The position numbers and the translations under genes are program-made. 64,000 bases of DNA, taken from assembly GCA_023390815.1 (NCBI GenBank), contig JAEWCC010000001.1:22048-86047 (forward strand). Reading direction: 5' to 3'. The stretch comes from Bacillota bacterium (GTDB taxonomy: Bacteria > Bacillota > Clostridia > Christensenellales > SZUA-584). Shown piece by piece: positions 46,427 to 55,492 of the stretch; position 1 is the first letter of the stretch, and each line of letters starts with the position of its first letter. Under the pieces are notes generated by a model that was given only the letters and a program-made list of their open reading frames with translations, did not search any database and was not told where the DNA came from.

Positions 46427-46865
46427 GGTGTCCCCCTTCAGTTGTACTGGTTCATACGATACCCGTTATCCGGCGGGATGTCAACGAGCGAAACGTGCGG
46501 TTTCAGGCTGACGCCAATGGCGTCCCTTATGGGGAACGATTCTTGCGGGCTCTTTCGGAGATGAAGATAATATCGTCCACAGTGTAGTCGCTTGCGTTCC
46601 GGACCATCACGCGCTAACGCGCAACTATTACGAAAACAACTCTATGTCATCCTGAACGGCGAAGCGAGGAAGGATCTTTATTAAGATGTTTCCTCGCTTT
46701 CGCTCCTCAACATGACACCTGGCTTTTCGTAACAATGATACTGAGAGGTTTTCAACACTCGCCGCTCCTTTAGGCAAGGGGGCCTCACAAAGCAGATGAA
46801 TAAAGCAAGTCCCCCTTCCGCGCGGGATGGAGGACTCTCCCTGTCTCTATTCAGTTATGCGTTCA
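46427..46865. other. 439-bp intergenic region with palindromic elements
   Basis: No gene is visible. It contains the palindromic element at 46628-46732 and a second inverted pair, AAGGGGG (46776-46782) and CCCCCTT (46811-46817), which may end the DUF2318 transcript. Confidence 0.6.
46628..46732. mobile_element. MITE-like palindromic repeat element (105 bp)
   Basis: Outer arms TTACGAAAA and TTTTCGTAA, inner arms TGTCAT and ATGACA, and a core in which GAAGCGAGGAAGGATC faces TTTCCTCGCTTTC. Non-coding. The TGTCATCCTGA...GCGAGGAAGGATCT wording is like dispersed palindromic repeats that occur between genes in many bacterial genomes. Mobility by a transposase in trans is an inference. Confidence 0.6.
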
Positions 46866-47456
46866 TCAGGATTTCCACTCTTTAAACAACTGCGCGTTAT
46901 CGGCGAGAAAACTGCCTGGAATCGTGATCGTCTGTCCATCCTCCGACTGTTCTGTAATCGGCACGGGGTTACAGCCAAACTTGGTGTCGCCGATCTCATT
47001 GATGCTGAAGCGGTTGCCGCAGTTCTGGCAGACCAGCTCGTTGCCGTCCTGCTTATAGTAGCCCCGGCCCGAATCGTAGCAGACCTGGCAGGTGTTGAGC
47101 GCCGTGCGTATGGTGCCGTCCGATGCTTTGACCGCGATCACTTCCATGTTCGTGCCATCCGCCTGAACCGCGATAAATTCCGCTGTTTCGGTGACACCAT
47201 TTTTTTGGATCACGAGATCCTGCGTTTCCGCTGCACTCACTGCCGAAGACGGCTGCACAACCGGATTGCCCGGGCTTTCGAACGCGGTTTCCGGCGCGCC
47301 CGGTTTCAAGCCGGAGAAAATCCATACCGCAACGGCTGCAAACACCGCCAGAAAGGCGATCCCGATGTATATGTTCCGACGCTGTTTCTTTGCAGCGGCC
47401 TGCTTTTTAGCATCGCTCTTTTTATTCGTATTCGATTTATTATTTGTCTGCTTCAT
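46866..47456 (-). CDS. DUF2318 membrane-anchored protein with CxxC motifs
   Basis: 196-aa protein: a highly basic N-terminus, one transmembrane helix (IYIGIAFLAVFAAVAVWIF), a Pro/Ser linker and a C-terminal DUF2318 domain facing outside. The metal or Fe-S ligands appear as TCQVCYDSGRGYY and LVCQNCGNRF. DUF2318 proteins commonly accompany copper export and TauE/SafE-type genes, as here. Their biochemical role is unknown. ATG 47456 with GAGGAG eight bases upstream. Confidence 0.85.
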   Translation of the reverse strand: MKQTNNKSNTNKKSDAKKQAAAKKQRRNIYIGIAFLAVFAAVAVWIFSGLKPGAPETAFESPGNPVVQPSSAVSAAETQDLVIQKNGVTETAEFIAVQADGTNMEVIAVKASDGTIRTALNTCQVCYDSGRGYYKQDGNELVCQNCGNRFSINEIGDTKFGCNPVPITEQSEDGQTITIPGSFLADNAQLFKEWKS

Positions 47457-47522
47457 TTGCCTCACTCCTCATCGATTTGTACATATCCTATCAATGATTT
47501 GTGTGGTTTTTATGAAGATTAT

Positions 47523-48914
47523 TTATTTCGGCAGCGACACCGTAAACGTACTGCCCCGGTTGGTTTTGCTTTTTACCGTAATTTTGCCGCCGTGCGCATC
47601 CACGATAGATTTCGCGATGGTAAGCCCGATACCGGAGCCGCCCGTCGCGCGGCTGCGCGATTTATCCGTGCGGTAGAACCGTTCGAAGATATTCGGCAGA
47701 TCTTTCTGGGAGATGCCGATGCCGGTATCACTCACTGCAATGATTACCTCATCCGCGGTTTCGCCGGCCTCGATACGCACCTTGCCGCCGCCTGGCGTGT
47801 ACTTTAATGCATTGGACACGAGGTTTACAAGCACCTGGCTTAACTTGTCGCGGTCGGCCTGCGCCCACACTTCTCTTTCCACAAACTCGAGTTCCACCCC
47901 TTTGGTCTGGAATCCGTTCTCGAAGTTCAGCAGTATACGTTTGATGAGCTCCGACACCTCGAACCGTTCCTTGTGCAGCTCCAATCTTTCGCTGTCATAG
48001 CGTGAAAGCGTCTCAAGTTCTCCCACGAGCTTGGAAAGGCGAAGAATCTCCTCGTGACAGCTTACCAGCCGCTTTTGTTCTGGTTCCCATACGCCGTCGA
48101 TCATAGCTTCCATGTGGCTTTGCAGCGTGGCGAGCGGCGTACGCAGCTCGTGCGCGACGTCTGCCGTGAGCCGTTTGCGCAGCAGTTCCTGATCGCTGAG
48201 GTCTTGCGCCATGCTGTTGACCGAGTCGGTGAGTTCGGAAATCTCCCGCGTGGAGGACTGCTCTGTGATGCGGCTCCCAAGGTCCCCCTTCGCGATGCGG
48301 CCTGCGGTGTCGATCACGCTCGCGATCGGCTGCGTGAGACGCTTTGCCATGAATGTACCCAACAGCAGGCAGGCCAACAGCGCAACCCCTGTGGCGATCA
48401 GCAGGAATGTGTTGAGCCCTTTTAGAAACTGGATGTCCGTATCGCTGTAGAAGTACGGGCCGTAGTAGCCCACATCCACACTGGCCACCTTCTGCCCGCC
48501 CACTTCGATGGGATAGGTTTCCTCCTGATATGCGCCCTGAAAACCGCTGTCGTACGAGCGCATATTCATTGCCATATGTTCGAGCATATTCGTGCAAAAG
48601 CCGTTGTTGTGCTCCCACGCGTCCCATATCACCGTACCGTCTATACCCGTCACGCGCAGCATCAATCCCCCGCTGAGCGCGTTCACGCCAATGTCCTCGA
48701 TCGCGGACGCGTTCCAACTGTCCGCGCTGTCAAAGCGGCTGGAGATGAGTTTGACCGTGCCCGCAATGGTATCCTCCAACTTGCTGACGGTGTATGCTTT
48801 GAACTGGCGCTCCAGAATGAGGTTGGCAAACAAGCTGACCAGCACGAACAGCACCAGCGCGACGAGTATAAATGCCAGCGACAGCTTTGTTCTCAGGCTC
48901 GTTTTTTTCATCAT
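47523..48914 (-). CDS. Sensor histidine kinase with HAMP domain
   Basis: Two-helix membrane kinase of 463 aa. The extracytoplasmic sensor (about 35-165) is rich in Asn, Met and Tyr near NMLEHMAMNMRSYDSG, which could bind copper. HAMP follows the second helix (LIATGVALLACLLLGTF). HisKA has DVAHELRTPLATLQSH with the phospho-His; the ATPase has DTGIGISQKDLPNIFERFYR and SGIGLTIAKSIVDAHGG. ATGA overlap with the response regulator. Together they probably control the metal genes upstream. Confidence 0.93.
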   Translation of the reverse strand: MMKKTSLRTKLSLAFILVALVLFVLVSLFANLILERQFKAYTVSKLEDTIAGTVKLISSRFDSADSWNASAIEDIGVNALSGGLMLRVTGIDGTVIWDAWEHNNGFCTNMLEHMAMNMRSYDSGFQGAYQEETYPIEVGGQKVASVDVGYYGPYFYSDTDIQFLKGLNTFLLIATGVALLACLLLGTFMAKRLTQPIASVIDTAGRIAKGDLGSRITEQSSTREISELTDSVNSMAQDLSDQELLRKRLTADVAHELRTPLATLQSHMEAMIDGVWEPEQKRLVSCHEEILRLSKLVGELETLSRYDSERLELHKERFEVSELIKRILLNFENGFQTKGVELEFVEREVWAQADRDKLSQVLVNLVSNALKYTPGGGKVRIEAGETADEVIIAVSDTGIGISQKDLPNIFERFYRTDKSRSRATGGSGIGLTIAKSIVDAHGGKITVKSKTNRGSTFTVSLPK

Positions 48915-49612
48915 GCCTCACCGCCAAACTTGTAGCCCACGCCATGCACCGTCAGTATGTAGCGGGGTTTTTTCGCGTCCGGCTCGATCTTCTGCCGGAT
49001 GTTTTTAATATGCGTATCGATCACGCGGTCGTAGCCTTCAAAGTCGTCTCCGAGCGCCATGCTTATGAGTTCCTCGCGCGTGAACGTCTTGGTTGGGTAT
49101 TTCACCATCGTGAGCAGCAGTTTGAATTCGTTAGGCGTTAAAGCCACCGGCTCGCCGTTCACTGATACCTCGTGGCGCATGTTATCAATTACGAGCTCCC
49201 GGTCGTTAAAACTGGTTTCATCCACAATCGGAACCGCTTCATTGAGCGTCCTTCGCAGGATGGCGCCCACGCGCGCGACGACCTGCCGCGGGCTGAACGG
49301 CTTGGTCACGTAATCGTCCGCGCCGATATTAAGGCCTTTTAGTATATCCGCTTCTTCGGTCTTCGCCGTGAGCATGATGATCGGCGCGCGCGACTTTTTG
49401 CGTATCGCGCGGCAGACCTCCTCCCCCGGCAGGTCGGGCAGCATCAGATCGAGAAGGACGAGTACCGGCGCATAGCGGTCGAACTGGCTCAGCGCGTCGC
49501 CGCCGTTGTACGCGCAAACCACCCGGAAGCCCTCTTTTTCCAGATACGATTGGAGTACCTCGACGATTTTTGTTTCGTCGTCCACCACGAGTATCGTATT
49601 GTTTTGCGTCAT
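48911..49612 (-). CDS. OmpR-family response regulator
   Basis: Response regulator of 233 aa: receiver with VVDDETKIVEVL, phospho-acceptor Asp in PVLVLLDLMLPDLPG and Lys in DYVTKPFSPR; then an OmpR winged helix with LTPNEFKLLLTMVKYP, TFTREELI and VIDTHIKNIRQKIE. ATG 49612 was taken since the receiver begins at once; an upstream in-frame extension to 49678 adds no domain. Partner of the adjacent HAMP kinase. Confidence 0.94.
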   Translation of the reverse strand: MTQNNTILVVDDETKIVEVLQSYLEKEGFRVVCAYNGGDALSQFDRYAPVLVLLDLMLPDLPGEEVCRAIRKKSRAPIIMLTAKTEEADILKGLNIGADDYVTKPFSPRQVVARVGAILRRTLNEAVPIVDETSFNDRELVIDNMRHEVSVNGEPVALTPNEFKLLLTMVKYPTKTFTREELISMALGDDFEGYDRVIDTHIKNIRQKIEPDAKKPRYILTVHGVGYKFGGEA

Positions 49613-49692
49613 ACCGCGTTTCCCTTCTGATAGCATCATATCCGGCAGAGGCGTTTGCACCTGCCGGATATGCGTCAATCCCTGATTGATTG

Positions 49693-50346
49693 TTATTGTA
49701 AGTCGTACGGCTTCAAAAGTACATCGATATCGTTGCCGTCCTCGTCTTGCATGGTCTTGAATACCCAGCCGTCAATGTTCTGCACATCCACGCCGATATC
49801 GGCGAGCGGCTTCGCGGCAATGACGAACACGATGTCCTTGTCGTTGGTCTTGTAATCTTTCGCCCATTCGATTTTGCCGCCCGGCAGCTTCACGCCGTAG
49901 TGGTCGAGCGCCTGATGATAGGTCAGCATCGAGCGGTCATAGGTGACACTCTCAAAAATGGAATCCGTCAGCGTGTCCTTCATGCCCGTGCCTTTGCCGT
50001 AATCGCCGGTCACGTAGAACGTAGTGTCATCCGCGCGGTAGCCTTCGCCGAGCTTTGTTACATCCAAACCCGCAGCCACAAACGGCTGAAGCGGCGTCTG
50101 GATGACGATGTCTTCGTTTCCGGTCAGGTCATAGTCGTGGCTGACCTTCAGCGTCGTTTCATTGTCCACCGTCACGTAGAAGTAATGATCCGCCGTCGTG
50201 TTGTCCGTCACCAGTTCTGGGTACTTCTCCGTAATCGCGTCGAGCGAGCCTGGGCTGTACTTTAAAACCACGTCGGTTGCTGCGCAGCCTGCAAGCGCCG
50301 TGCCCGCAACCACCAGTGTCATTATGATTATGAATACCTTTTTCAT
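49693..50346 (-). CDS. Lipoprotein of unknown function in the copper cluster
   Basis: 217-aa lipoprotein: signal peptide IIIMTLVVAGTALAGC with lipobox LAGC. The mature part has no motif I recognise; it is acidic, Tyr- and Asp-rich (HYFYVTVDNETTLKVSHDYD, VTGDYGKGTGMKD). No cysteines beyond the lipid-anchored one region. It lies 17 bp after copA and probably belongs to the same operon. RBS AAAGGAGATACG. Confidence 0.8.
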   Translation of the reverse strand: MKKVFIIIMTLVVAGTALAGCAATDVVLKYSPGSLDAITEKYPELVTDNTTADHYFYVTVDNETTLKVSHDYDLTGNEDIVIQTPLQPFVAAGLDVTKLGEGYRADDTTFYVTGDYGKGTGMKDTLTDSIFESVTYDRSMLTYHQALDHYGVKLPGGKIEWAKDYKTNDKDIVFVIAAKPLADIGVDVQNIDGWVFKTMQDEDGNDIDVLLKPYDLQ

Positions 50347-50363
50347 CGTATCTCCTTTATGCA

Positions 50364-52829
50364 TTAGTGCCTGAGTTTAAAGCGCTTTAAGCGCAGTGCG
50401 TTGGTGACGACCGATACCGAGCTTAATGCCATGGCCGCGCCCGCAAATATCGGCGTCAGCAGCGGCCCGCCGAAGGCGAAGATCACGCCCGCGGCAAACG
50501 GAATACCGACGGTGTTGTACGCGAACGCCCAGAACAAGTTCTGCTTGATGTTGCGAATCGTCGCGCGGGAGAGCGCAATCGCCGCGCTGACCTCGTTAAG
50601 ATCGCCGCGCATCAGCACGACATCCGCGGATTCCACCGCGACGTCCGTTCCCGTGCCGATCGCCATGCCGATATCAGCCTGTACGAGTGCGGGTGCGTCG
50701 TTGATGCCGTCGCCCACCATCGCGACCTTTTTACCGCTCTGCTGCAGCTTCTTGACTTCACCGGCTTTGTCGCCCGGCAGCACGTCGGCGAGGATGTGGT
50801 CGATACCGACCTCCTTCGCGACCACCGAAGCCGTGTTCTTGTTGTCGCCCGTGATCATGTAGACCTCGAGGCCGATTGCTTTCAGACGCTGTACCGCCTG
50901 CTTGCTGGACTCCTTCACTTTGTCCGCAGCGGCCATCAGCGCTTCGAGTTTGCCGTCCACGGCGATGTACATCAGCGTGCGGCCCGCGCCGGACAATGCC
51001 GCCGCGTCAGCCTGCGCGGCGCTGATATCGACGCCGCTTTCCGCCATGAGCTTCACGTTGCCCGCAAGCACACGTCTGCCCTTGACCGTCGCGTCGATGC
51101 CGCGGCCCGCCACCGCCTTGAATTCCTCGGGCTGTGCCAATTCGAGGCCCTTCTGCTGCGCCCCTTCCACGATGGCCCGCGCAATGGGGTGCTCGCTGCC
51201 GCGTTCCGCCGCCGCGCTCAGCGCGAGTATCTCGTCGTCGCTCGATGCGCTGTAGTTTTTGATGTCGGTCAGCACCGGCTTGCCCTCGGTGATCGTGCCC
51301 GTCTTGTCGAACACCACCGCACCCACCTTGTGTGTGGTTTCGAGCGCTTCGCCGCCCTTGATGAGGATGCCGAGCTCTGCGCCCTTGCCGGTACCTACCA
51401 TAATCGCTGTCGGCGTGGCAAGGCCCAGCGCGCACGGACAGGCGATGACCAGTACCGTGACGAATATATTGAGTATGAAGTTGAAGTCCTGACCCGCGAT
51501 CAGCCAGATGACGGCTGCGAGCAGCGCGATGCCCAGTACCGCCGGTACGAAGTAGCCGGAAATGATGTCCGCGAGTTTCGCGATGGGCGCTTTCTTGCCC
51601 TGCGCTTCCTCCACGAGCTTGATGATCTTGGAGAGCGCGGTGTCCTCGCCCACCTGCGTGACGCGGAACTTGATGAGGCCTTCGCCGTTGATGCTGCCGC
51701 CGGTGACCGCAGAACCCGGCTGCTTCTCTACCGGCAGGCTTTCGCCCGTCAGCATGGATTCGTCCACGGAGGATGCACCCTCCACAACTTCGCCGTCCAC
51801 CGGGATCGACGTGCCGGGACGCACGAGCACGATATCGCCCACCGCCACCTCGTCGAGCGGGACTTCCAGCTCCGCGCCGTCCTTGACGACGACCGCGGTT
51901 TTGGGCTTTAGATTCATCAGCTTCTTGATCGCCTCGGAGGTCTTGCCCTTGCTGACCGCCTCTAAGTATTTGCCCAGCATGACCAGCGAAATGACAACCG
52001 CCGCTGATTCAAAGTACAGCTGCTGTGAGAATTCGAAGCTGCCCAGGTAGATCATCACGGTCGCGTAGACGCCGTACAGAAACGCGCTGCCCGTGCCAAT
52101 CGCGACGAGCGTATCCATATTCGGCGCGCCCTTGAACAGCGTTTTGAAGCCGACCCTGAAGAACTTGCTTCCCGCGATCAAGACGGGCAAACTGAGTACG
52201 AGCTGCACCAGCGCGAACGTCAGCGGGAAGTTGTGCGAGCCCATGAAATACGGGATCGGTATTTTGAGCGTCGGGAACATGTGCGACATCGCAATGTACA
52301 AAATCGGCGCGGAGAACACGATGGCGATAATCAGCCGCCGCTTCATGTTTTTGAGCGCCCGCGCGCGCTGCTCGCTCTCGGCGTCACGCACGGCACCTTC
52401 TTCGATATCCACCGGTGTATAGCCCGCCTTCGTAATCGCTTCCTTGATCTGCGAAAGCTTGACGACCGCGGGGTCGTATTCGAGCGCCGCGCGATTCGTT
52501 GCGAGGTTCACTGATACCGACGCCACGCCCGTTAGCTTTCTGACCGCGCGTTCCACCGCCGCGGAGCACGCCGCGCAGGTCATCCCCTGGACGCCAATCT
52601 CGATCTTTTTGGCAGGCTGGTTATCCACCAGACCATATCCGGCGTCCTCGACGGCCTTTTTGAGCTGTTCAAAACCGACCTGCTTCTCGTCGAAGCGCAC
52701 CGTCATCTTTTCCGTCGCGATGTTGACATCGCTGTGTTCCACGCCGGGCAGCTTAGCCGCCGCCTTCTGGGCATGGGCCGCACATGACGCACAGGTCATG
52801 CCGGTCACTCGGTATGTCTTTTCTGTCAT
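50364..52829 (-). CDS. copA: Copper-exporting P1B-type ATPase
   Basis: 821-aa copper(I) export ATPase. Two N-terminal HMA domains carry GMTCASC (Cys13, Cys16) and GMTCAAC (Cys85, Cys88). Eight membrane segments are interrupted by LTGESLPVEK (actuator), the ion site VIACPCALGLATP (CPC near 464), the phosphorylated Asp in VFDKTGTITEG (about 508) and the Ser-Glu-His-Pro pair of the nucleotide domain. GDGINDAPALVQADIGMAIG completes it. CPC with these HMA domains indicates Cu(I)/Ag(I). It starts 11 bp after the TauE/cupredoxin fusion gene. Confidence 0.96.
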   Translation of the reverse strand: MTEKTYRVTGMTCASCAAHAQKAAAKLPGVEHSDVNIATEKMTVRFDEKQVGFEQLKKAVEDAGYGLVDNQPAKKIEIGVQGMTCAACSAAVERAVRKLTGVASVSVNLATNRAALEYDPAVVKLSQIKEAITKAGYTPVDIEEGAVRDAESEQRARALKNMKRRLIIAIVFSAPILYIAMSHMFPTLKIPIPYFMGSHNFPLTFALVQLVLSLPVLIAGSKFFRVGFKTLFKGAPNMDTLVAIGTGSAFLYGVYATVMIYLGSFEFSQQLYFESAAVVISLVMLGKYLEAVSKGKTSEAIKKLMNLKPKTAVVVKDGAELEVPLDEVAVGDIVLVRPGTSIPVDGEVVEGASSVDESMLTGESLPVEKQPGSAVTGGSINGEGLIKFRVTQVGEDTALSKIIKLVEEAQGKKAPIAKLADIISGYFVPAVLGIALLAAVIWLIAGQDFNFILNIFVTVLVIACPCALGLATPTAIMVGTGKGAELGILIKGGEALETTHKVGAVVFDKTGTITEGKPVLTDIKNYSASSDDEILALSAAAERGSEHPIARAIVEGAQQKGLELAQPEEFKAVAGRGIDATVKGRRVLAGNVKLMAESGVDISAAQADAAALSGAGRTLMYIAVDGKLEALMAAADKVKESSKQAVQRLKAIGLEVYMITGDNKNTASVVAKEVGIDHILADVLPGDKAGEVKKLQQSGKKVAMVGDGINDAPALVQADIGMAIGTGTDVAVESADVVLMRGDLNEVSAAIALSRATIRNIKQNLFWAFAYNTVGIPFAAGVIFAFGGPLLTPIFAGAAMALSSVSVVTNALRLKRFKLRH

Positions 52830-52840
52830 TCTATCCTCCT

Positions 52841-54718
52841 TCAGCCGCAGCAGCCGCCGCCACCTATCGGCGCGCCGCCCGACTGTAATGATCCTGTTAC
52901 CTGGTTGAGAATTTCAGCCGTATCCACATTGTTTACATCGTCCACCACGATGACGTAGCCGTTCAGCATGCCCATGACGCAGGTGAACGTGAAATCCTGA
53001 CTTGCCGTGAACTCCGGCAAGTTCAGCTCTCCCGCCGAAAGATCGAGCGAGCCGTAGCCTCCGAAATTGATGTAGCCGTTGCAGTAGTTAAGGCTTTTCG
53101 GGTCGATGTTGATCTGCGTTTTCACGCCCCGCTGAAGTACCAGCACCGCGGGTGAGTATCCGCTCGTGCCTACCGTCACGGTCATGACCTGTTTGCCGTC
53201 GTTTACCTCAGCCACCGCGATATCGTCCTCGGTGATCGTCTGCTGGATATTGCTGCAGCAGCTTCCCGAAACCGGCGATTGCGCGCCTGTAGACTCAGTT
53301 GCTGCGGTATCGGATGCGGTAGCCTGCGGCAGTACGCTCGCCGCCGCGTCCGTGTTTCCGCCCAGATCATCCACCACCGCGATGCTGCCGCGGATCATGC
53401 CCATCCAGCAGGTATACGTGATGGTACCCGTTTTATCGGGCGTAAATTCGATGACGTTATCGCCCGCCTGCAGACGCTTCTCCACATCGTATGTGGGGAA
53501 CTCGACCGTTTCGTTGCAGCCGTTGATCGTGGCGTCGTCCGCGACGAGATTGAACTGCACCGGCACGCCCTTCTGCACCGCGATGGACGGGTAGCCGGAC
53601 GATTTCAGCTGTGCTTCGACGACCTGTACGCCGTCCTGCAGCTCCGCCACGGCATAGCCTTTGGCTTCCAGCTGTTCCACCACCGACTCGCCGGAACCCG
53701 CGCTGGTTGCGGGCGGCGTGTTTGCCGCGGAAGCGGACCCGCTCCAACCGAACAGCCCGCTTGCGTTGAACACCATCACAAACGCGATCAGCATTACGAG
53801 TACCGCGCTGACACGGGATATGCCCCGCGTGAACTTGCCCTTGAGCATCGAGAATACGAGGCCAGCGCCCAGCATCAGCGGCACCGTGCCGAGCGCGAAC
53901 AGCATCATCGAGAGCGCGCCCATCAGCAGCGAACCGGTCGAAAGCGCGTAGAGCTGCATGGCCTGAAGCGGCCCGCACGGCAGCAGCCCATTGAGTAAGC
54001 CCACCACGAGCGGCCCTTTGCCCTTTTTCGCCTTGTTCGCCTGCTTGGTGAAGATCCTGGGCAGGCGCGGCACGAGCCACCAGGGCAGCCATCCCAGCAT
54101 CGAAAGGCTCATGAGGATCATGAACACGGCGGCGATGAGCATGATGACGCCCTTCATCGTCTGGCTCACGAACAGTACCGATCCGAGGCCGCCCACGATG
54201 GCGCCGACCACCGTATAGGAGATCACGCGGCCCAGGTTATACAGCAACGGTTTCTTAAACTTGCCCTCCGCGTTATCCGCTGTGCCGACGCTCTGCGAGA
54301 GGTTGATACCTCCGCACATCGCGATACAATGTACACTCGTAAACAACCCTGTTGCGAATAGCGCCACCAGCGAAACCGTGCTGTCGATGCGCGGGATCAG
54401 GTTGATAAAATCGAACCCGAAGGCGTACCGTACGATGAAGTACAGCGCCAGCACAATCAGGAATACCGGAGCGACCTTGCCGAGGGGTTGTTTCTTGCCG
54501 TCGCTGACTAAAACGCGGTAGCCCTCCTGCTCAATCGCGGCCTTGATCGCGTTCTCCGTCGTTTTTTCCGCGTCAAACGCGACTTCCACGCGTTTTTTCG
54601 GAAACGACGCCGCCACGGCGCGCACACCCTTGATGCTTTTCACTGCGTCGGCGATCCGTTTTTCACAGTGTCCGCAGGTCATGCCGGAGACGCGGAACAC
54701 GGTCTTTTTCACATTCAT
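52841..54718 (-). CDS. HMA - TauE/SafE-type membrane - double cupredoxin fusion protein
   Basis: 625-aa fusion. Residues 1-70 are an HMA metal-binding domain with GMTCGHCEKR. Residues about 80-325 are a six- to seven-helix TauE/SafE-like transporter domain (HCIAMCGGINLSQS, LLNGLLPCGPLQAMQLY). After a linker come two cupredoxin-like domains outside the membrane: the first with NGCNETVEFP and TYTCWMGMIRG (about 400-455), the second with NYCNGYINFG and FTCVMGMLNGY (about 555-605). The C-terminus ends GGGGCCG. Cys and Met spacing fits a copper site. A role in copper export or delivery together with CopA is inferred. Confidence 0.85.
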   Translation of the reverse strand: MNVKKTVFRVSGMTCGHCEKRIADAVKSIKGVRAVAASFPKKRVEVAFDAEKTTENAIKAAIEQEGYRVLVSDGKKQPLGKVAPVFLIVLALYFIVRYAFGFDFINLIPRIDSTVSLVALFATGLFTSVHCIAMCGGINLSQSVGTADNAEGKFKKPLLYNLGRVISYTVVGAIVGGLGSVLFVSQTMKGVIMLIAAVFMILMSLSMLGWLPWWLVPRLPRIFTKQANKAKKGKGPLVVGLLNGLLPCGPLQAMQLYALSTGSLLMGALSMMLFALGTVPLMLGAGLVFSMLKGKFTRGISRVSAVLVMLIAFVMVFNASGLFGWSGSASAANTPPATSAGSGESVVEQLEAKGYAVAELQDGVQVVEAQLKSSGYPSIAVQKGVPVQFNLVADDATINGCNETVEFPTYDVEKRLQAGDNVIEFTPDKTGTITYTCWMGMIRGSIAVVDDLGGNTDAAASVLPQATASDTAATESTGAQSPVSGSCCSNIQQTITEDDIAVAEVNDGKQVMTVTVGTSGYSPAVLVLQRGVKTQINIDPKSLNYCNGYINFGGYGSLDLSAGELNLPEFTASQDFTFTCVMGMLNGYVIVVDDVNNVDTAEILNQVTGSLQSGGAPIGGGGCCG

Positions 54719-55005
54719 GACAACTTACCTTCCTTTATTGGTTTGCATTCTGCGTTATCGTCATTCTCGTTGTTCTTTGCGGACCTGTGATCCTTCATCA
54801 TCACAAAGCACATCAGCAGCATCAGCGCCGGGCAAAGAAACGTCACAACCGTTTGAAGTGAACCCGCAGGCAGATCAAACGCTGTGCTGACCACCGGCAG
54901 CAACAATAGCAGCAAAAGCGGCAAACCACAGCAAAGTATGGTCATCCCTATCAGTTTACCATGTTTTGCAGCATTGTCGCCGTTTTTTTGTTGATGGCAG
55001 CCCAT
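54715..55005 (-). CDS. Small membrane protein of the copper cluster
   Basis: 96-aa protein with two hydrophobic segments (LIGMTILCCGLPLLLLLLL and VVTFLCPALMLLMCFVMM) and a Cys/Met-rich character; the tail is polar with one Cys. No family assigned. Its stop overlaps the next start as ATGA, so it is probably the first gene of the copper operon. ATG 55005 sits nine bases after GGGAGGG; an ATG at 55014 touches the RBS. Confidence 0.75.
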   Translation of the reverse strand: MGCHQQKNGDNAAKHGKLIGMTILCCGLPLLLLLLLPVVSTAFDLPAGSLQTVVTFLCPALMLLMCFVMMKDHRSAKNNENDDNAECKPIKEGKLS

Positions 55006-55121
55006 TCGCAACATCCCTCCCGAATCGTTTTGCTTTGATGCTTCGTACTATATCGGGGCGGTGTGAAGATTTTATGAAGAAACGAACACAAACCGATGGC
55101 TTTTTTACCAACGTTCCTGAG

Positions 55122-55164
55122 AAAAACAACAAAGCGAGCAGCCTCTAATGAAGCGCCCGCTTTT
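55122..55164 (-). terminator. Terminator after hgcB
   Basis: On the minus strand AAAGCGGGCG pairs with TGCTCGCTTT (two G:U pairs) across about 13 nt, followed by GTTGTTTTTC. It separates the hgcAB operon from the copper operon. Confidence 0.6.
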
Positions 55165-55198
55165 GGTTACATCTTTTAAGACAGCTATTCTGATGCAA

Positions 55199-55474
55199 TT
55201 AAGAACATCCGCAAGCTGGCTCGTTGCCAGTGAGGAGTCCATAGATCACAGCCCCCGCGCAGCCGACACCTTTGCGTACCTCGATTGCTTGGAATGGGCA
55301 ATTGCTGGCGCATGCGCCGCACTCCATACAATTGTCTTTATCCATAATTTTAGCCCGATTGTCGCTCATCTCAAAAACATCGTGCGGGCAAACATCGACA
55401 CACATTCCGCAGCCCTTGCACCTATCCTCATGCAAGACTAATGACGATGTGTTTTTCAAATATTGTTGTTTCAT
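55199..55474 (-). CDS. hgcB: HgcB, ferredoxin of mercury methylation
   Basis: 91-aa 2[4Fe-4S] ferredoxin that, with HgcA, is required for conversion of Hg(II) to methylmercury. Cluster 1 ligands are Cys19, 22, 25, 29 (RCKGCGMCVDVCP) and cluster 2 ligands Cys49, 52, 55, 59 (CMECGACASNCP). Diagnostic of HgcB rather than a common ferredoxin are Cys72 in KGVGCAGAVI, the counterpart of the essential Cys73 of the Desulfovibrio/Pseudodesulfovibrio protein, and the C-terminal thiols (ACGCS, Cys88 and Cys90). ATG 55474 follows AGGAGGAATTCGAT and lies 18 bp after the hgcA stop. Confidence 0.93.
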   Translation of the reverse strand: MKQQYLKNTSSLVLHEDRCKGCGMCVDVCPHDVFEMSDNRAKIMDKDNCMECGACASNCPFQAIEVRKGVGCAGAVIYGLLTGNEPACGCS

Positions 55475-55492
55475 ATCGAATTCCTCCTGCAA

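Noticed and set aside
55199..55474. HgcB read as an ordinary bacterial ferredoxin
   Set aside because: The extra Cys72 in GVGCA and the C-terminal CGC after the second cluster are specific for HgcB, and it follows hgcA by 18 bp.
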